Shown here piece by piece: positions 31,420-40,460 of a DNA stretch of 64,000 bases. How positions within the stretch are numbered: position 1 is the first letter of the stretch; each line of letters opens with the position of its first letter. A program made the position numbers and the translations under genes. The DNA lies in contig NZ_JXBB01000023.1 of assembly GCF_001653195.1 (NCBI RefSeq), positions 124,001-188,000 on the forward strand. The letters run 5' to 3'. The notes beneath the pieces are model-generated. The model had not been told where the DNA came from. It made no database searches and saw only the letters and a list, made by a program, of their open reading frames with translations. The stretch is from Hydrogenibacillus schlegelii. Lineage in GTDB: Bacteria; Bacillota; Bacilli; Thermicanales; DSM-22653.

Positions 31420-32529
31420 GTGGCGACGCTCCGCACCGAAGAGCTCGTCTTAAACGTCGGGCCGCAGCATCCGTCGACCCACGGCGTCTTCCGCCTCATC
31501 GTCACCCTGGACGGGGAGACGATCGTCGACGCCCGGCCGGTCATCGGCTATCTCCACCGGGGGACGGAAAAGCTCGCCGAGGACCTCACCTACACGCAGA
31601 TCATCCCCTACACCGACCGGATGGACTACCTTTCGGCGATGATCGGCAACTACGCCCTCGTCCACGCCGTCGAGACGCTCATGGGGCTCGAGATCCCCGA
31701 GCGGGCGGAGTACCTCCGGGTCATCGCGATGGAACTGAACCGCATCGCCAGCCACCTCGTCTGGTTCGGCACCTATCTCCTCGACCTCGGGGCGATCACG
31801 CCGTTTCTCTACGCCTTCCGGGAGCGGGAGAAGATCCTTCAGCTCTTCGCCGAAATCTCCGGCGCCCGGCTCACCTACAGCTACATGCGGATCGGCGGCG
31901 TGAAGTGGGACGTCCCGGATGAGGGGTGGCTCGGCCGGGTGGAGCGTTTCGTCGACGACTTCGAGCGGGCGCTGGAAGAATTCCACACCCTCGTCACCGG
32001 GAATGAAATCGTCCAGGCGCGCCTCAAAGGGATCGGTCGGATCGATCGGGAGACGGCGATCGCCTACGGCCTCACCGGGGTGAACCTCCGCTCGACGGGG
32101 GTGGCGTACGACGTCCGGAAGGCGAAGCCGTATTCGATCTACGACCGGTTCGAGTTTGAGGTGCCGGTCCGGACCGAGGGCGATCTTTGGGCACGCTATC
32201 TCCTGAGGTTGGAGGAGATGGAGCAGTCCCGGCGGATCGTCAAGCAGGCGGTGCGGCAGTTTCCGTCCGGCGGCGAGATCATGGCCAGGATGCCGAAGCT
32301 CATCCGGCCGCCGGCGGGGGAAGTGTACACGAGCGTCGAGTCGCCCCGGGGAGAGCTCGGCGTCTACATCGTGAGCGAAGGAAAACCGCAGCCGTACCGG
32401 ATCCACTTCCGGCGGCCGTCGTTCGTCAACCTTCAGATCCTGCCCAGGCTCCTCATCGGGGAAAACGTCGCCAACATGATCGCCATCCTCGGTTCGATCG
32501 ACATCGTCCTCGGGGAGGTGGACGCCTGA
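31420..32529 (+). CDS. nuoD: NADH-quinone oxidoreductase subunit D
   Basis: This 369-residue 49-kDa-type subunit forms the quinone pocket with NuoB. It begins with LNVGPQHPSTHGVFRLI and has the YTDRMDYLSAM and MELNRIASHLVWFG segments. It ends with LIGENVANMIAILGSIDIVLGE, typical of the family. The GTG start is two bases after nuoC, preceded by GAGGGGG. Confidence 0.96.
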   Translation: MATLRTEELVLNVGPQHPSTHGVFRLIVTLDGETIVDARPVIGYLHRGTEKLAEDLTYTQIIPYTDRMDYLSAMIGNYALVHAVETLMGLEIPERAEYLRVIAMELNRIASHLVWFGTYLLDLGAITPFLYAFREREKILQLFAEISGARLTYSYMRIGGVKWDVPDEGWLGRVERFVDDFERALEEFHTLVTGNEIVQARLKGIGRIDRETAIAYGLTGVNLRSTGVAYDVRKAKPYSIYDRFEFEVPVRTEGDLWARYLLRLEEMEQSRRIVKQAVRQFPSGGEIMARMPKLIRPPAGEVYTSVESPRGELGVYIVSEGKPQPYRIHFRRPSFVNLQILPRLLIGENVANMIAILGSIDIVLGEVDA

Positions 32530-33485
32530 TGCCCGCCGCCCTCGGCGCCGTCGTGCTTCTTCTCGTCGTCCTCGGTCTCGTGACGTTTGCGGTTTATGTT
32601 CACCGCAAGCTCCTCGGCTGGATGCAGGGCCGCCACGGTCCGACCCACACCGGACCGTACGGCTTGCTCCAGACGATCGCCGACACGGTGAAGCTTCTCC
32701 AGAAAGAGGACGTCATCCCGGCCCAGGTCGACCGGCCGCTCTTTCGCCTCGCGCCGATCATCGCCTTTGCGCCGTCGTTCGTCGTGCTGGCGGTGATCCC
32801 GTTTGCGCCGGGGCTCACCTTCGCCGACGTCGGCGTCGGCCTCCTCTTCTACCTCGCCGTCGCCTCCGTCACGACCCTCGGCGTCATCGCCGGCGGCTGG
32901 GCGGCGAACAACAAGTGGTCCCTCATCGGCGCCCTCCGCTCGGCGGCCCAGATGGTGAGCTATGAGGTCCCCCTCGCCCTCTCGGCCCTCGCCGTCGTCC
33001 TCATGGCCGGAAGCCTCAATTTGAACGCCATCGTCGAGGCGCAGGCGCGATCGGTCTGGTTCGTCATCCCCCAGGCGCTCGGCTTCGTCATCTTCCTCAT
33101 CGCGGCCCTCGCCGAGCTCAACCGGACGCCGTTCGACCTCACGGAGGCCGAATCGGAGCTCGTCGCCGGGTACCTCACCGAATACAGCGGCGTCCGCTTT
33201 GCCTTTTTTATGCTCGGCGAGTACGTCTACCTCTTTGCGATGGGGGCTCTGATCGCGACGCTCTATTTCGGCGGCTGGCTCCCGCCGCACCCGGCCCTTG
33301 CCTTCGTGCCGGGGATCGTGTGGTTTCTCATAAAGGCGCTCTTTTTTGCCGTGCTGCCGTTCTGGCTGCAGGCGACGTTTCCTCGGGCTCGGGTCGATCA
33401 GCTGATGGGGCTCGCTTGGAAAGGACTCATCCCGCTGGCGATGGTGAACCTCGTCCTCACGGCGGCGCTCAAGACCTGGCTCTGA
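32529..33485 (+). CDS. nuoH: NADH-quinone oxidoreductase subunit H
   Basis: This 318-residue membrane subunit couples the quinone site to the proton pumps. It shows LLGWMQGRHGPTHTGPYGLL, MVSYEVPLALS and LNRTPFDLTEAESELVAGY. The ATG overlaps the nuoD stop (TGATG). Confidence 0.95.
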   Translation: MPAALGAVVLLLVVLGLVTFAVYVHRKLLGWMQGRHGPTHTGPYGLLQTIADTVKLLQKEDVIPAQVDRPLFRLAPIIAFAPSFVVLAVIPFAPGLTFADVGVGLLFYLAVASVTTLGVIAGGWAANNKWSLIGALRSAAQMVSYEVPLALSALAVVLMAGSLNLNAIVEAQARSVWFVIPQALGFVIFLIAALAELNRTPFDLTEAESELVAGYLTEYSGVRFAFFMLGEYVYLFAMGALIATLYFGGWLPPHPALAFVPGIVWFLIKALFFAVLPFWLQATFPRARVDQLMGLAWKGLIPLAMVNLVLTAALKTWL

Positions 33486-33603
33486 CGGCCGGCGCCGGAA
33501 CGCGGGGCGAATGAGCGGCGCTTCGTTTGCCGTACCGGCGGCCGCGAGGCGCGTGCCGCGGGCGGCATGCGGCGCCGGACGGGGTTTGGAGGGAGGGATT
33601 CCG

Positions 33604-34026
33604 ATGGCGACGGGGCTTTTGAAAGGCCTCGGCGTGACGTTTCAGGAAATGTTTCGGCCGAAGGTGACGACGAAGTACCCCGACGAGCCGTACGTCTTTC
33701 CGAACCGGCTCCGGGGGATACAAAAGCTTTATGTAGAAAAATGCATTGTCTGCCATCAGTGTGCGAACATCTGCCCGACGCAGTGCATTACGATCAAGGA
33801 AAAGCCGAAGACCGATCCGGCCCAGAAGAAAAAAGAGCTGGCCGTCTTCGACATCAACTTCGAAATCTGCATCTTGTGCGATCTCTGCACGGAGGTCTGT
33901 CCGACCGAGGCGATCGTCATGACGTCGAACGTCGAGCTCGCCGAGACGAGCCGGGCCGATCTCCACAAAGACCTTCCCTGGCTGGAAGCGAACAACACGA
34001 ACGTCCGGGAGGTGAACAAGCCGTGA
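33604..34026 (+). CDS. nuoI: NADH-quinone oxidoreductase subunit I
   Basis: This 140-residue ferredoxin-like subunit holds two [4Fe-4S] clusters bound by CIVCHQCANICP and CILCDLCTEVCP. GGAGGGATTCCG precedes the ATG at 33604, 118 bases after nuoH, the largest gap in the operon. The gap holds no gene. The stop overlaps the nuoJ GTG. Confidence 0.95.
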   Translation: MATGLLKGLGVTFQEMFRPKVTTKYPDEPYVFPNRLRGIQKLYVEKCIVCHQCANICPTQCITIKEKPKTDPAQKKKELAVFDINFEICILCDLCTEVCPTEAIVMTSNVELAETSRADLHKDLPWLEANNTNVREVNKP

Positions 34027-34706
34027 ACGGGCAGGCGGTGGCGTTTTTCGCCCTCGCGGCCGTCGGGCTTTTGGGCGTCATCGGGTTTTTGCGGGCGCCG
34101 CGCATCCTCCACGCCGTCCTGGCGCTCGTGGCGGCCTTTTTGGCCGTCGCCGGCCTGTTCGTTCTCGTGGGCGCCGAATTTCTCGCCGCGGCGACGGTGC
34201 TCCTCTACGCCGGTGCCATCACGGTGATGGCGGTGTTTGCCATCATGCTCACGCCGGGCGGCGAAGAGAAGCGGGGGGCCCCCCGGTGGGCCCGGGGCGC
34301 CCGAGGGTGGGCCGGCCTCGTGGCGGCAGGGGTGGGGGCGGCGGTGGCGACCTCCGTGCTCGCGACGCCCTTTCAGCGGTCGCCCTATGCCGTCGACGGG
34401 CCGACGGACACGGCGCTTCTCGGGACGCTTCTTCTTTCGGACCGTTACGGCCTTCACTTTGAGGTGATCACGCTCGTGCTGCTCGCCGCCCTCGTCGGGG
34501 CGATCGTGCTGGCCCGCGAAGAGGCGATCCCGGTGCGGGGCGGCGCCCGGGCCCCGGACGCGACCCCGCCGACGCCGCCGCCGGCGCCGCAAAAGACGCC
34601 GGCGGCCCTCCGGGAGCCGACGGCGGACGGCCCGGCCCCGGAGGCGCCGGCGGAACGGGAAGCGGAGCGGGAGCTCGTCGGCGCCGGAAGGGGGGACGGT
34701 CGATGA
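34023..34706 (+). CDS. nuoJ: NADH-quinone oxidoreductase subunit J
   Basis: This 227-residue protein has five membrane helices with the family segment LLYAGAITVMAVFAIML. The last 60 or so residues are a Pro/Ala/Glu-rich soluble tail that most NuoJ proteins lack. The GTG overlaps nuoI and the stop overlaps the nuoK ATG. Confidence 0.92.
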   Translation: MNGQAVAFFALAAVGLLGVIGFLRAPRILHAVLALVAAFLAVAGLFVLVGAEFLAAATVLLYAGAITVMAVFAIMLTPGGEEKRGAPRWARGARGWAGLVAAGVGAAVATSVLATPFQRSPYAVDGPTDTALLGTLLLSDRYGLHFEVITLVLLAALVGAIVLAREEAIPVRGGARAPDATPPTPPPAPQKTPAALREPTADGPAPEAPAEREAERELVGAGRGDGR

Positions 34707-35062
34707 CGGACGGAATGCTCGTCGGCCTGCTTCTGTTCGGCGCGCTCCTGTTTGCCCTCGGCCTCTACGGCGCCCTGGCCCAGCGGAACGCGGTGCGGGT
34801 CCTTCTCGCGGTGGAGCTCATGCTCCTCGCCGGGGGCCTGAACGTCGTCGCCCTCACCCGTTTTCTTCCGGCGGGGGCGGAGAACCGCCGCCTCGGCCCC
34901 CTGCCGCTCGCCGGCGACTACGCCGCCGCCCTCGGTCAGACGACGACGCTCTTTTTCCTCGCCGTGGCGGCGGCGGAGGTCGCGATCGGCCTGGCGGCGG
35001 TGATCGCCGCGTACCGGCTCCGGCCGACGCCGAACGTCGATGAGATGGACGAAAGGGAGTGA
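34703..35062 (+). CDS. nuoK: NADH-quinone oxidoreductase subunit K
   Basis: This 119-residue three-helix subunit contains ALAQRNAVRVLLAVELMLLA with the conserved helix glutamate, and a second glutamate in VAAAEVAIGLA. Residues 56-72 form a loop slightly longer than usual. The start overlaps nuoJ. Confidence 0.93.
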   Translation: MTDGMLVGLLLFGALLFALGLYGALAQRNAVRVLLAVELMLLAGGLNVVALTRFLPAGAENRRLGPLPLAGDYAAALGQTTTLFFLAVAAAEVAIGLAAVIAAYRLRPTPNVDEMDERE

Positions 35063-35067
35063 GGGCC

Positions 35068-36912
35068 GTGGGGATGCAGGAATCGTGGCTGCCGTGGGCG
35101 GTGCTGGCGCCGCCGTTTGGGGCGTTCGTCCTCCTCGCGGCGTTTCGCCGGCCGCTCGGCCGCCTGGCCGGCTGGATCGGCGCCGCCGGGGCGACCCTGG
35201 CCCTGGTCTTTGCCCTTCAGGCCGCCTGGACCGCCTCCGGCGGGGTGACGCTTTCCGCGCCGTCCGTGGCGCTCCTTTCGGCCGGAGACGTCCGGATCGA
35301 GCTCGGCGCGGCGATCGGGCCCCTTCAGGCGGTGATGCTCGTCGTCGTCGCCGCGGTGAGCGCCTTCGTCCACCTTTATTCGATCGACTACATGGCCGGC
35401 CACCGGCGGTACGGCACGTACTTCCAGCATCTTTCGTTGTTCACGCTGGCGATGCTCGGCCTCGTCGTGGCGACGAACTGGGTGGTCTTTTATCTCTTCT
35501 GGGAACTCGTCGGAGCGGCCTCGTATCTCCTCATCGGCTTTGACGTGGAGCGAGAGGCGGCCCGCCGGGCGGCGGTCAAGGCGTTCGTCGTCACGCGAAT
35601 CGGCGATCTGGGGCTTTTGGCGGCGATCTGGGGGATGGCCCAGGGAGCGGGGAGCTTCGACATCGCCGAGACGCTCGCCTGGGCGTCGTCGGGGGCGGCG
35701 CCGGCGGGGACGGTGACGGCGCTCGGGCTTCTCATGCTCCTCGGCGCCGCCGGGAAGTCGGGTCAGTTTCCGCTCCACGTCTGGCTTCCGGACGCGATGG
35801 AAGGGCCGACGCCGGTGAGCGCGCTCCTCCACGCGGCGACGATGGTCGCCGCCGGGGCGTATCTGCTCGCCCTCGCCTTTCCGATCGTCCAGGCGTCCCC
35901 GGAGGTCGCCCGGACGACCGCCGTCCTCGGAGCGTTTACGGCGCTGTTTGCGGCGACGCTGGCCCTCGGCGAGGAAGATCTGAAGCGGGTGCTCGCTTAC
36001 TCGACGGTGAGCCAGCTCGGGTACATGTTCCTCGCCGTCGGCGCCGGAAGCCGGTTCGCGGCGATGTTCCACCTGACGACGCACGCCTTCTTTAAGGCGC
36101 TCCTTTTCCTCGCCGCCGGGGCGATCTACCACGCGGTCGGGACGAACGATCTCGCGGCGATGGGCGGGCTCGCCCGCCGTATGCCGAAGACGGCGGGGCT
36201 CTTCGCGCTGGGTGCCCTGGCCCTGGTCGGCTTTCCGCCCCTGGCCGGCTTTTTCTCGAAGGAGGCGGTCCTCGCCGCGGCCCAGGAGGCCGGCGGCGTG
36301 CCGCTCGGCCTCGGCGTCGGGACGGTGTTCCTCACGGCGGTGTACATGGGGCGGCTTTACGTCCTCGCCTTCTTCGGGGAACCCCGGACGGAGGCGGCCC
36401 GGGAGGCCCGGGAGCCGGGCGGGCTCATTCTCGGGCCGATGGCCGGGCTCGGCGTCCTCGTGCTCGTCGCCGGGGCGGCGACGGCGCCGGTCGCGGGGCC
36501 GTCGGCGCGCCTCTTGGCCGCCCTCGGGCCGGCGCCGGAGGCGGGGGCGGGCCTCGGGGCGGCGACGGTCCTTCTCGGGATCGCCGGGCTTTTGGCGGGA
36601 CGGCGACTCGCGATCGGCGCGCGGTGCCCGATGACGGCCGCCGTCCGGAAGGCGGAACAGGCCCTTCAGGCGGGCTTTTATGTGGACGCATGCTACCGGC
36701 GGACCGTCGTCGCGGCGAGCGTCTTCGTGGGTCGGATCGTCGTCGCCGTCGACGCCCTTGTCGACGGCCTCTTCACCGGGACGGCGGCGGCGGTCGCCGG
36801 GGCGGGGCGGCGGCTCCGGGAAGCGGAAGCGGGCCAGGTGCAGCGCTACAACGCCGTCGCCTTGCTCGTCCTCGTCATCATCGCCCTCGTCGCCGCCATC
36901 CGGGGGCGCTAA
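35068..36912 (+). CDS. nuoL: NADH-quinone oxidoreductase subunit L
   Basis: This 614-residue antiporter-like subunit carries VFYLFWELVGAASYLLIGFD, GKSGQFPLHVWLPDAMEGPTP and ALLHAATMVAAGAYL, the usual proton-channel residues. The GTG at 35068 lies 8 bases after GAAAGGGAG; the GTG at 35059 overlaps nuoK and the site. Confidence 0.94.
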   Translation: MGMQESWLPWAVLAPPFGAFVLLAAFRRPLGRLAGWIGAAGATLALVFALQAAWTASGGVTLSAPSVALLSAGDVRIELGAAIGPLQAVMLVVVAAVSAFVHLYSIDYMAGHRRYGTYFQHLSLFTLAMLGLVVATNWVVFYLFWELVGAASYLLIGFDVEREAARRAAVKAFVVTRIGDLGLLAAIWGMAQGAGSFDIAETLAWASSGAAPAGTVTALGLLMLLGAAGKSGQFPLHVWLPDAMEGPTPVSALLHAATMVAAGAYLLALAFPIVQASPEVARTTAVLGAFTALFAATLALGEEDLKRVLAYSTVSQLGYMFLAVGAGSRFAAMFHLTTHAFFKALLFLAAGAIYHAVGTNDLAAMGGLARRMPKTAGLFALGALALVGFPPLAGFFSKEAVLAAAQEAGGVPLGLGVGTVFLTAVYMGRLYVLAFFGEPRTEAAREAREPGGLILGPMAGLGVLVLVAGAATAPVAGPSARLLAALGPAPEAGAGLGAATVLLGIAGLLAGRRLAIGARCPMTAAVRKAEQALQAGFYVDACYRRTVVAASVFVGRIVVAVDALVDGLFTGTAAAVAGAGRRLREAEAGQVQRYNAVALLVLVIIALVAAIRGR

Positions 36913-36928
36913 CCGGGAGGTGGACGCC

Positions 36929-38458
36929 GTGCCGGGAGATGGAGCGTGGCTCCTTCTGTTGTTCGTCGCCCTGCCCCTCGTCGGACTGCTCGCGACCGCG
37001 GCCCTGCCGTCGCGACGCGTCGAGGCGATCCGCACCGTCGGGTGGGTCGTCCCGGCCGCCGCGGTCGTCGTCGCGGGCGGCCTCTACGCCCGGTTCAACC
37101 TGGCGGAGGCGGGGCGGCAGTTTGTGGTCTCGTTTCCGTTCCTTCGCTTCTCGTATCCGATCGTCGATCCCCAGGCGGGGACGATGCGCTTTCAATCGGT
37201 AAGCGCGCCGTTTTCCTTCGGGGTCGACGGGCTTTCGCTTCCCCTCGTCCTGATGGCGGCGCTCGTCGCGCTGGCGGCGGCCCTCGCCGCCCGGACGGAG
37301 CACCGGCGGGTGAAGACGTTTTTCCTGTTTTTCTTCCTCCTCCTCGTCGGCATAAGCGGTGTCTTTCTCGCCGACAACCTCATCGTCTTTTTCATCTTCT
37401 TTGAGTTCACGCTCGTGGCGCTCTATTTTCTGACGGCGATCTACGGCGGCTTCGGCCGGGAGAAGGCGGCGACGGCGTTTCTCGTCATGAACGGCCTCGG
37501 GTCGCTCCTCCTTTTCCTCGGCTTCGTCTGGATCTTTCGCCTGACGGGGACGTGGGAGATGGGCGAGATCGCCGTCCGGTTGCCGCTTTCGGACGTCCCG
37601 CCGGGGGAGCGGTGGGCCCTCTTTTGGCTGCTCGTGGTCGCCCTCGGGGTGAAGCTTCCCCTCGTGCCGCTTCATCCGTGGATGCTCAAGGTGCACCGGG
37701 AGGCGCCGCCGGCGGTCGTCATGCTCCACAGCGGCGTGCTGCTCAAAATCGGCGCCTACGGCTTCGTCCGCTTCGTCCTCGGCTTTTTCCCGGATCTCTT
37801 CCCCAAAGCGGCGACGGCTCTGGCCGCCTGGGGGCTTTTGAACCTGCTCTACGGCGCTTTCTCAGCCCTGGTGCAAAATGAACTCCGGCTCGTCTTCGCG
37901 TATGCCAGCGTGAGCCACATGGGCATCGTCCTGTTCGGCCTGGCGGCCCTGAACGCGGCGGGGCTCATGGGGGCGGTGTTTCAGATGGTGTCCCACGGGC
38001 TCATTTCGGCCCTCTTCTTCCTCCTCCTCGGGATGATCGTCGAGCGGACGAAGACGAGCCGCCTCGACGAGCTCGGGGGGCTGTACCGGTCGGCGCCGGA
38101 GCTTGCGGGGCTCTTCGTGTTCGCCGCGCTGGCGTCCCTCGGGCTCCCGGCGCTGTCCGGCTTTGTCGCGGAGTTTCAGGCGTTTTACGGCCTGTTTTTG
38201 AGCCCGGCCCGAGACATCGCGCTCATCGGCCTCCTCGGGCTCGCCCTGTCGGCGGCGTACAACCTCCGGGCGGCGACCCGGACGACGTTCGGCACGCCGC
38301 GGCCGGAGTGGGGGGCGATGGCCGATCTCCGGCCCCTGGAAGCGGTGCCGGCGATCCTCCTCGCGGCGGCGATCCTCGTCATCGGAATTTATCCGAACGT
38401 GCTGGCGCTCCCGCTTGAGGCGACGGTGGCCGACGTCCTCGGCCGGGTGGGGGGATGA
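36929..38458 (+). CDS. nuoM: NADH-quinone oxidoreductase subunit M
   Basis: This 509-residue antiporter-like subunit has FFIFFEFTLVALYFLTAIYG, KLPLVPLHPWMLKVHREAPP and MLHSGVLLKIGAYGFVRF. The GTG at 36929 follows GGGAGG; an in-frame GTG at 36920 overlaps that site. The stop overlaps the nuoN ATG. Confidence 0.94.
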   Translation: MPGDGAWLLLLFVALPLVGLLATAALPSRRVEAIRTVGWVVPAAAVVVAGGLYARFNLAEAGRQFVVSFPFLRFSYPIVDPQAGTMRFQSVSAPFSFGVDGLSLPLVLMAALVALAAALAARTEHRRVKTFFLFFFLLLVGISGVFLADNLIVFFIFFEFTLVALYFLTAIYGGFGREKAATAFLVMNGLGSLLLFLGFVWIFRLTGTWEMGEIAVRLPLSDVPPGERWALFWLLVVALGVKLPLVPLHPWMLKVHREAPPAVVMLHSGVLLKIGAYGFVRFVLGFFPDLFPKAATALAAWGLLNLLYGAFSALVQNELRLVFAYASVSHMGIVLFGLAALNAAGLMGAVFQMVSHGLISALFFLLLGMIVERTKTSRLDELGGLYRSAPELAGLFVFAALASLGLPALSGFVAEFQAFYGLFLSPARDIALIGLLGLALSAAYNLRAATRTTFGTPRPEWGAMADLRPLEAVPAILLAAAILVIGIYPNVLALPLEATVADVLGRVGG

Positions 38459-39990
38459 CGATGATCTGGCTTCCGGAAGCGATCGTCCTCGCCGGCGCCC
38501 TCGCGTCGCTCGCCTTCGGCGTCCTCGGGCGCCGCTCGTCGCCGCGGGCGGCGATGGACCTCGCCCTCGTCTTTACGCTGGCGGCGCTCCTGGCCACCGC
38601 CGCCCTGGCCGGCACGGTGGTCGAAGCGTTTGCCGGCGCCTTCCGCATCGACGGCGTCACGCTTTCGTTCCAGCTCCTCCTCCTCGTCGGGACGGCGCTT
38701 ACGCTCCTGCTCGCCCGGGAGGACGTCGGCGCCCCGGCGCCGGCGACCGGCGGCGCGGCGCCGTCGGGCGGCGTGCCGGCCGAGCACGCCGGCGAGTACG
38801 CCGGGCTTCTTCTCCTGGCGGCCCTCGGCGGGATGTTGATCGCCGCGGCGGCGGACCTCCTCCTGCTCTTCCTCGGGTTTGAACTCCTTTCGATCGCCGG
38901 CTACGCCCTGGTCGGCTTTCGCAAGGAGGATCCGCTGTCGACCCAGGCGGCGGTGAAGTATGTCCTCACCGGGGCGACGGCGACCGGCGTGTTCGTCTTC
39001 GGACTCAGCTATCTCATCGGTCTCACCGGGACGACGGACGTCTACGCCGCGGGCGAGGTGATCGCCTCGCCGGGCTTTATGGAGCGCTACGGCCGGCTCA
39101 TCTTCCTCGCTTTCCTCTTCCTCTTCATCGGCGCGGCGTACAAGATCGCGGCGTTCCCGTTCCACCTGTGGGCGCCGGACGTCTACCGGGGGGCGCCGAC
39201 GCCGGTGACGATGTTTCTCGCCGTCGTGTCGAAGGCGGCGGGGCTCGCCCTCATCGTCCGGCTGTACCTCGGCGCCTTCGCCTGGACCCACTGGGTCGGG
39301 GCGAGCGGTCTCAGGGAAAGCTTTCTCCTGAAGAGCGGGCCCGTCGTCGCGCTCGTGAGCGGCTTTTCGATGGTGCTCGGGAGCGTGCTCGCGCTTCGGA
39401 CGCGGGACGTCAAACGGCTTTTCGCCTACGCCGGCATCGCCCACGCCGGGTACCTGCTCGTGCCGCTGGCGGCGGCGAACCCGTCGATGCTCGACCAGAT
39501 CGTGTTTTATCTCCTCGCGTATCTCCTCGCGAGCGCCGGCGCCTTTGCCGTCCTCCGGCGGGTGACGGAGGAGAGCGGGACGAGCGACCTCAAGGCGTTT
39601 GCCGGCCTCTACCACCGGGCGCCGTGGTCGGCCTGGGCGCTTCTCCTCTTTTTCCTCTCGCTGGCGGGCATTCCGCTCACGATGGGCTTTTTCGGCAAGT
39701 GGTATCTCCTCGTCGGCGCCGCCTGGGGCGGCCACGGGCTTTTGGCGACGCTCATCGTCGTCACGTCGGTGATGTCTTACGCGTATTACTTTGCCGTCTT
39801 AAAACAGGCGTTTTTGCGGCCGGGGTCGACGGAGCGGCCGATCCGCTTCCGCGGCGCCGAGGTGGCGGTCGTCCTCATCGCCGCCGCCGGCGTCCTCCTC
39901 GGCGGGCTTCTGCCCGGCGAAGTGCTCAGGACGATCGCCCAGGCGTTCGACGCGGCCCACTTCTTCGGCCTGTACGACGGACGGCTCTGA
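38455..39990 (+). CDS. nuoN: NADH-quinone oxidoreductase subunit N
   Basis: This 511-residue antiporter-like subunit has FELLSIAGYALVGF, KIAAFPFHLWAPDVYRGAPT and RLFAYAGIAHAGYLL. ATG 38455 overlaps the nuoM stop; ATG 38461 is an alternative. It ends the operon and is followed by a strong terminator. Confidence 0.94.
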   Translation: MTMIWLPEAIVLAGALASLAFGVLGRRSSPRAAMDLALVFTLAALLATAALAGTVVEAFAGAFRIDGVTLSFQLLLLVGTALTLLLAREDVGAPAPATGGAAPSGGVPAEHAGEYAGLLLLAALGGMLIAAAADLLLLFLGFELLSIAGYALVGFRKEDPLSTQAAVKYVLTGATATGVFVFGLSYLIGLTGTTDVYAAGEVIASPGFMERYGRLIFLAFLFLFIGAAYKIAAFPFHLWAPDVYRGAPTPVTMFLAVVSKAAGLALIVRLYLGAFAWTHWVGASGLRESFLLKSGPVVALVSGFSMVLGSVLALRTRDVKRLFAYAGIAHAGYLLVPLAAANPSMLDQIVFYLLAYLLASAGAFAVLRRVTEESGTSDLKAFAGLYHRAPWSAWALLLFFLSLAGIPLTMGFFGKWYLLVGAAWGGHGLLATLIVVTSVMSYAYYFAVLKQAFLRPGSTERPIRFRGAEVAVVLIAAAGVLLGGLLPGEVLRTIAQAFDAAHFFGLYDGRL

Positions 39991-40047
39991 CGTCCGGAGA
40001 CGGGCGGCTTGCGCCCGGCCGGGCCGGGCGCCAACGTTCCGCGCGGA

Positions 40048-40086
40048 CCGGAGCGGCTTTCGGCCGCTCCGGTTTTTCGTTATAAT
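40048..40086 (+). promoter_or_regulatory. nuo operon terminator fused to the next promoter
   Basis: CCGGAGCGGC (40048-40057) and GCCGCTCCGG (40063-40072) form a perfect 10-bp stem followed by five T. TTTCGG (40058-40063), mostly in the loop, serves as a -35 for TATAAT (40081-40086) at exactly 17 bases. The layout copies that upstream of hom. Confidence 0.85.
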
Positions 40087-40104
40087 GGTCGGTGGTGATG
40101 GCGC

Positions 40105-40341
40105 GTGCTTCCGATCGGCGTGGAAAGCGCCCTCGGCATCGTCGTGGCGCTCGGTGCAATTGCGCTCAGCTTTTGGGCGCTGGAGGCGTTTCGCTGGGAT
40201 CGGGTCGTCCGGGATCCGAAGGCGCCCCAGGCCGTCTGGCTCAGGCTCCTCGTGAGCGTGGCCCTCGGCGGGAGCGCCGCCGTCTTTTTGATGGCGTACG
40301 TCCGCTGGGCGACCGGGCTCGTTTATTTGTTTCAGCGGTGA
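40105..40341 (+). CDS. DUF1146 family small membrane protein (YwzB-like)
   Basis: This 78-residue protein has two membrane helices (ALGIVVALGAIALSFWALEA and LRLLVSVALGGSAAVFLMAY) and matches the DUF1146/YwzB family found upstream of murA in Bacillales. Function is unknown. The GTG start has only a weak ribosome site. It is the first gene after the fused terminator-promoter. Confidence 0.8.
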   Translation: MLPIGVESALGIVVALGAIALSFWALEAFRWDRVVRDPKAPQAVWLRLLVSVALGGSAAVFLMAYVRWATGLVYLFQR

Positions 40342-40460
40342 AAAACGCGGTGTAAAATCGACCGCCTCCGGCTTTCGGCGCCGGCCTTCCCCGAGGCATG
40401 CGGCGCCGACCGGCGGTCGAGACTAAGAGAGAATCCGCTTTTGGGGCAGGAGGGCGGTCG

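Noticed and set aside
34936-37035. A 699-codon minus-strand frame across nuoK, nuoL and the start of nuoM
   Set aside because: Same shadow pattern opposite recognised membrane-protein genes.
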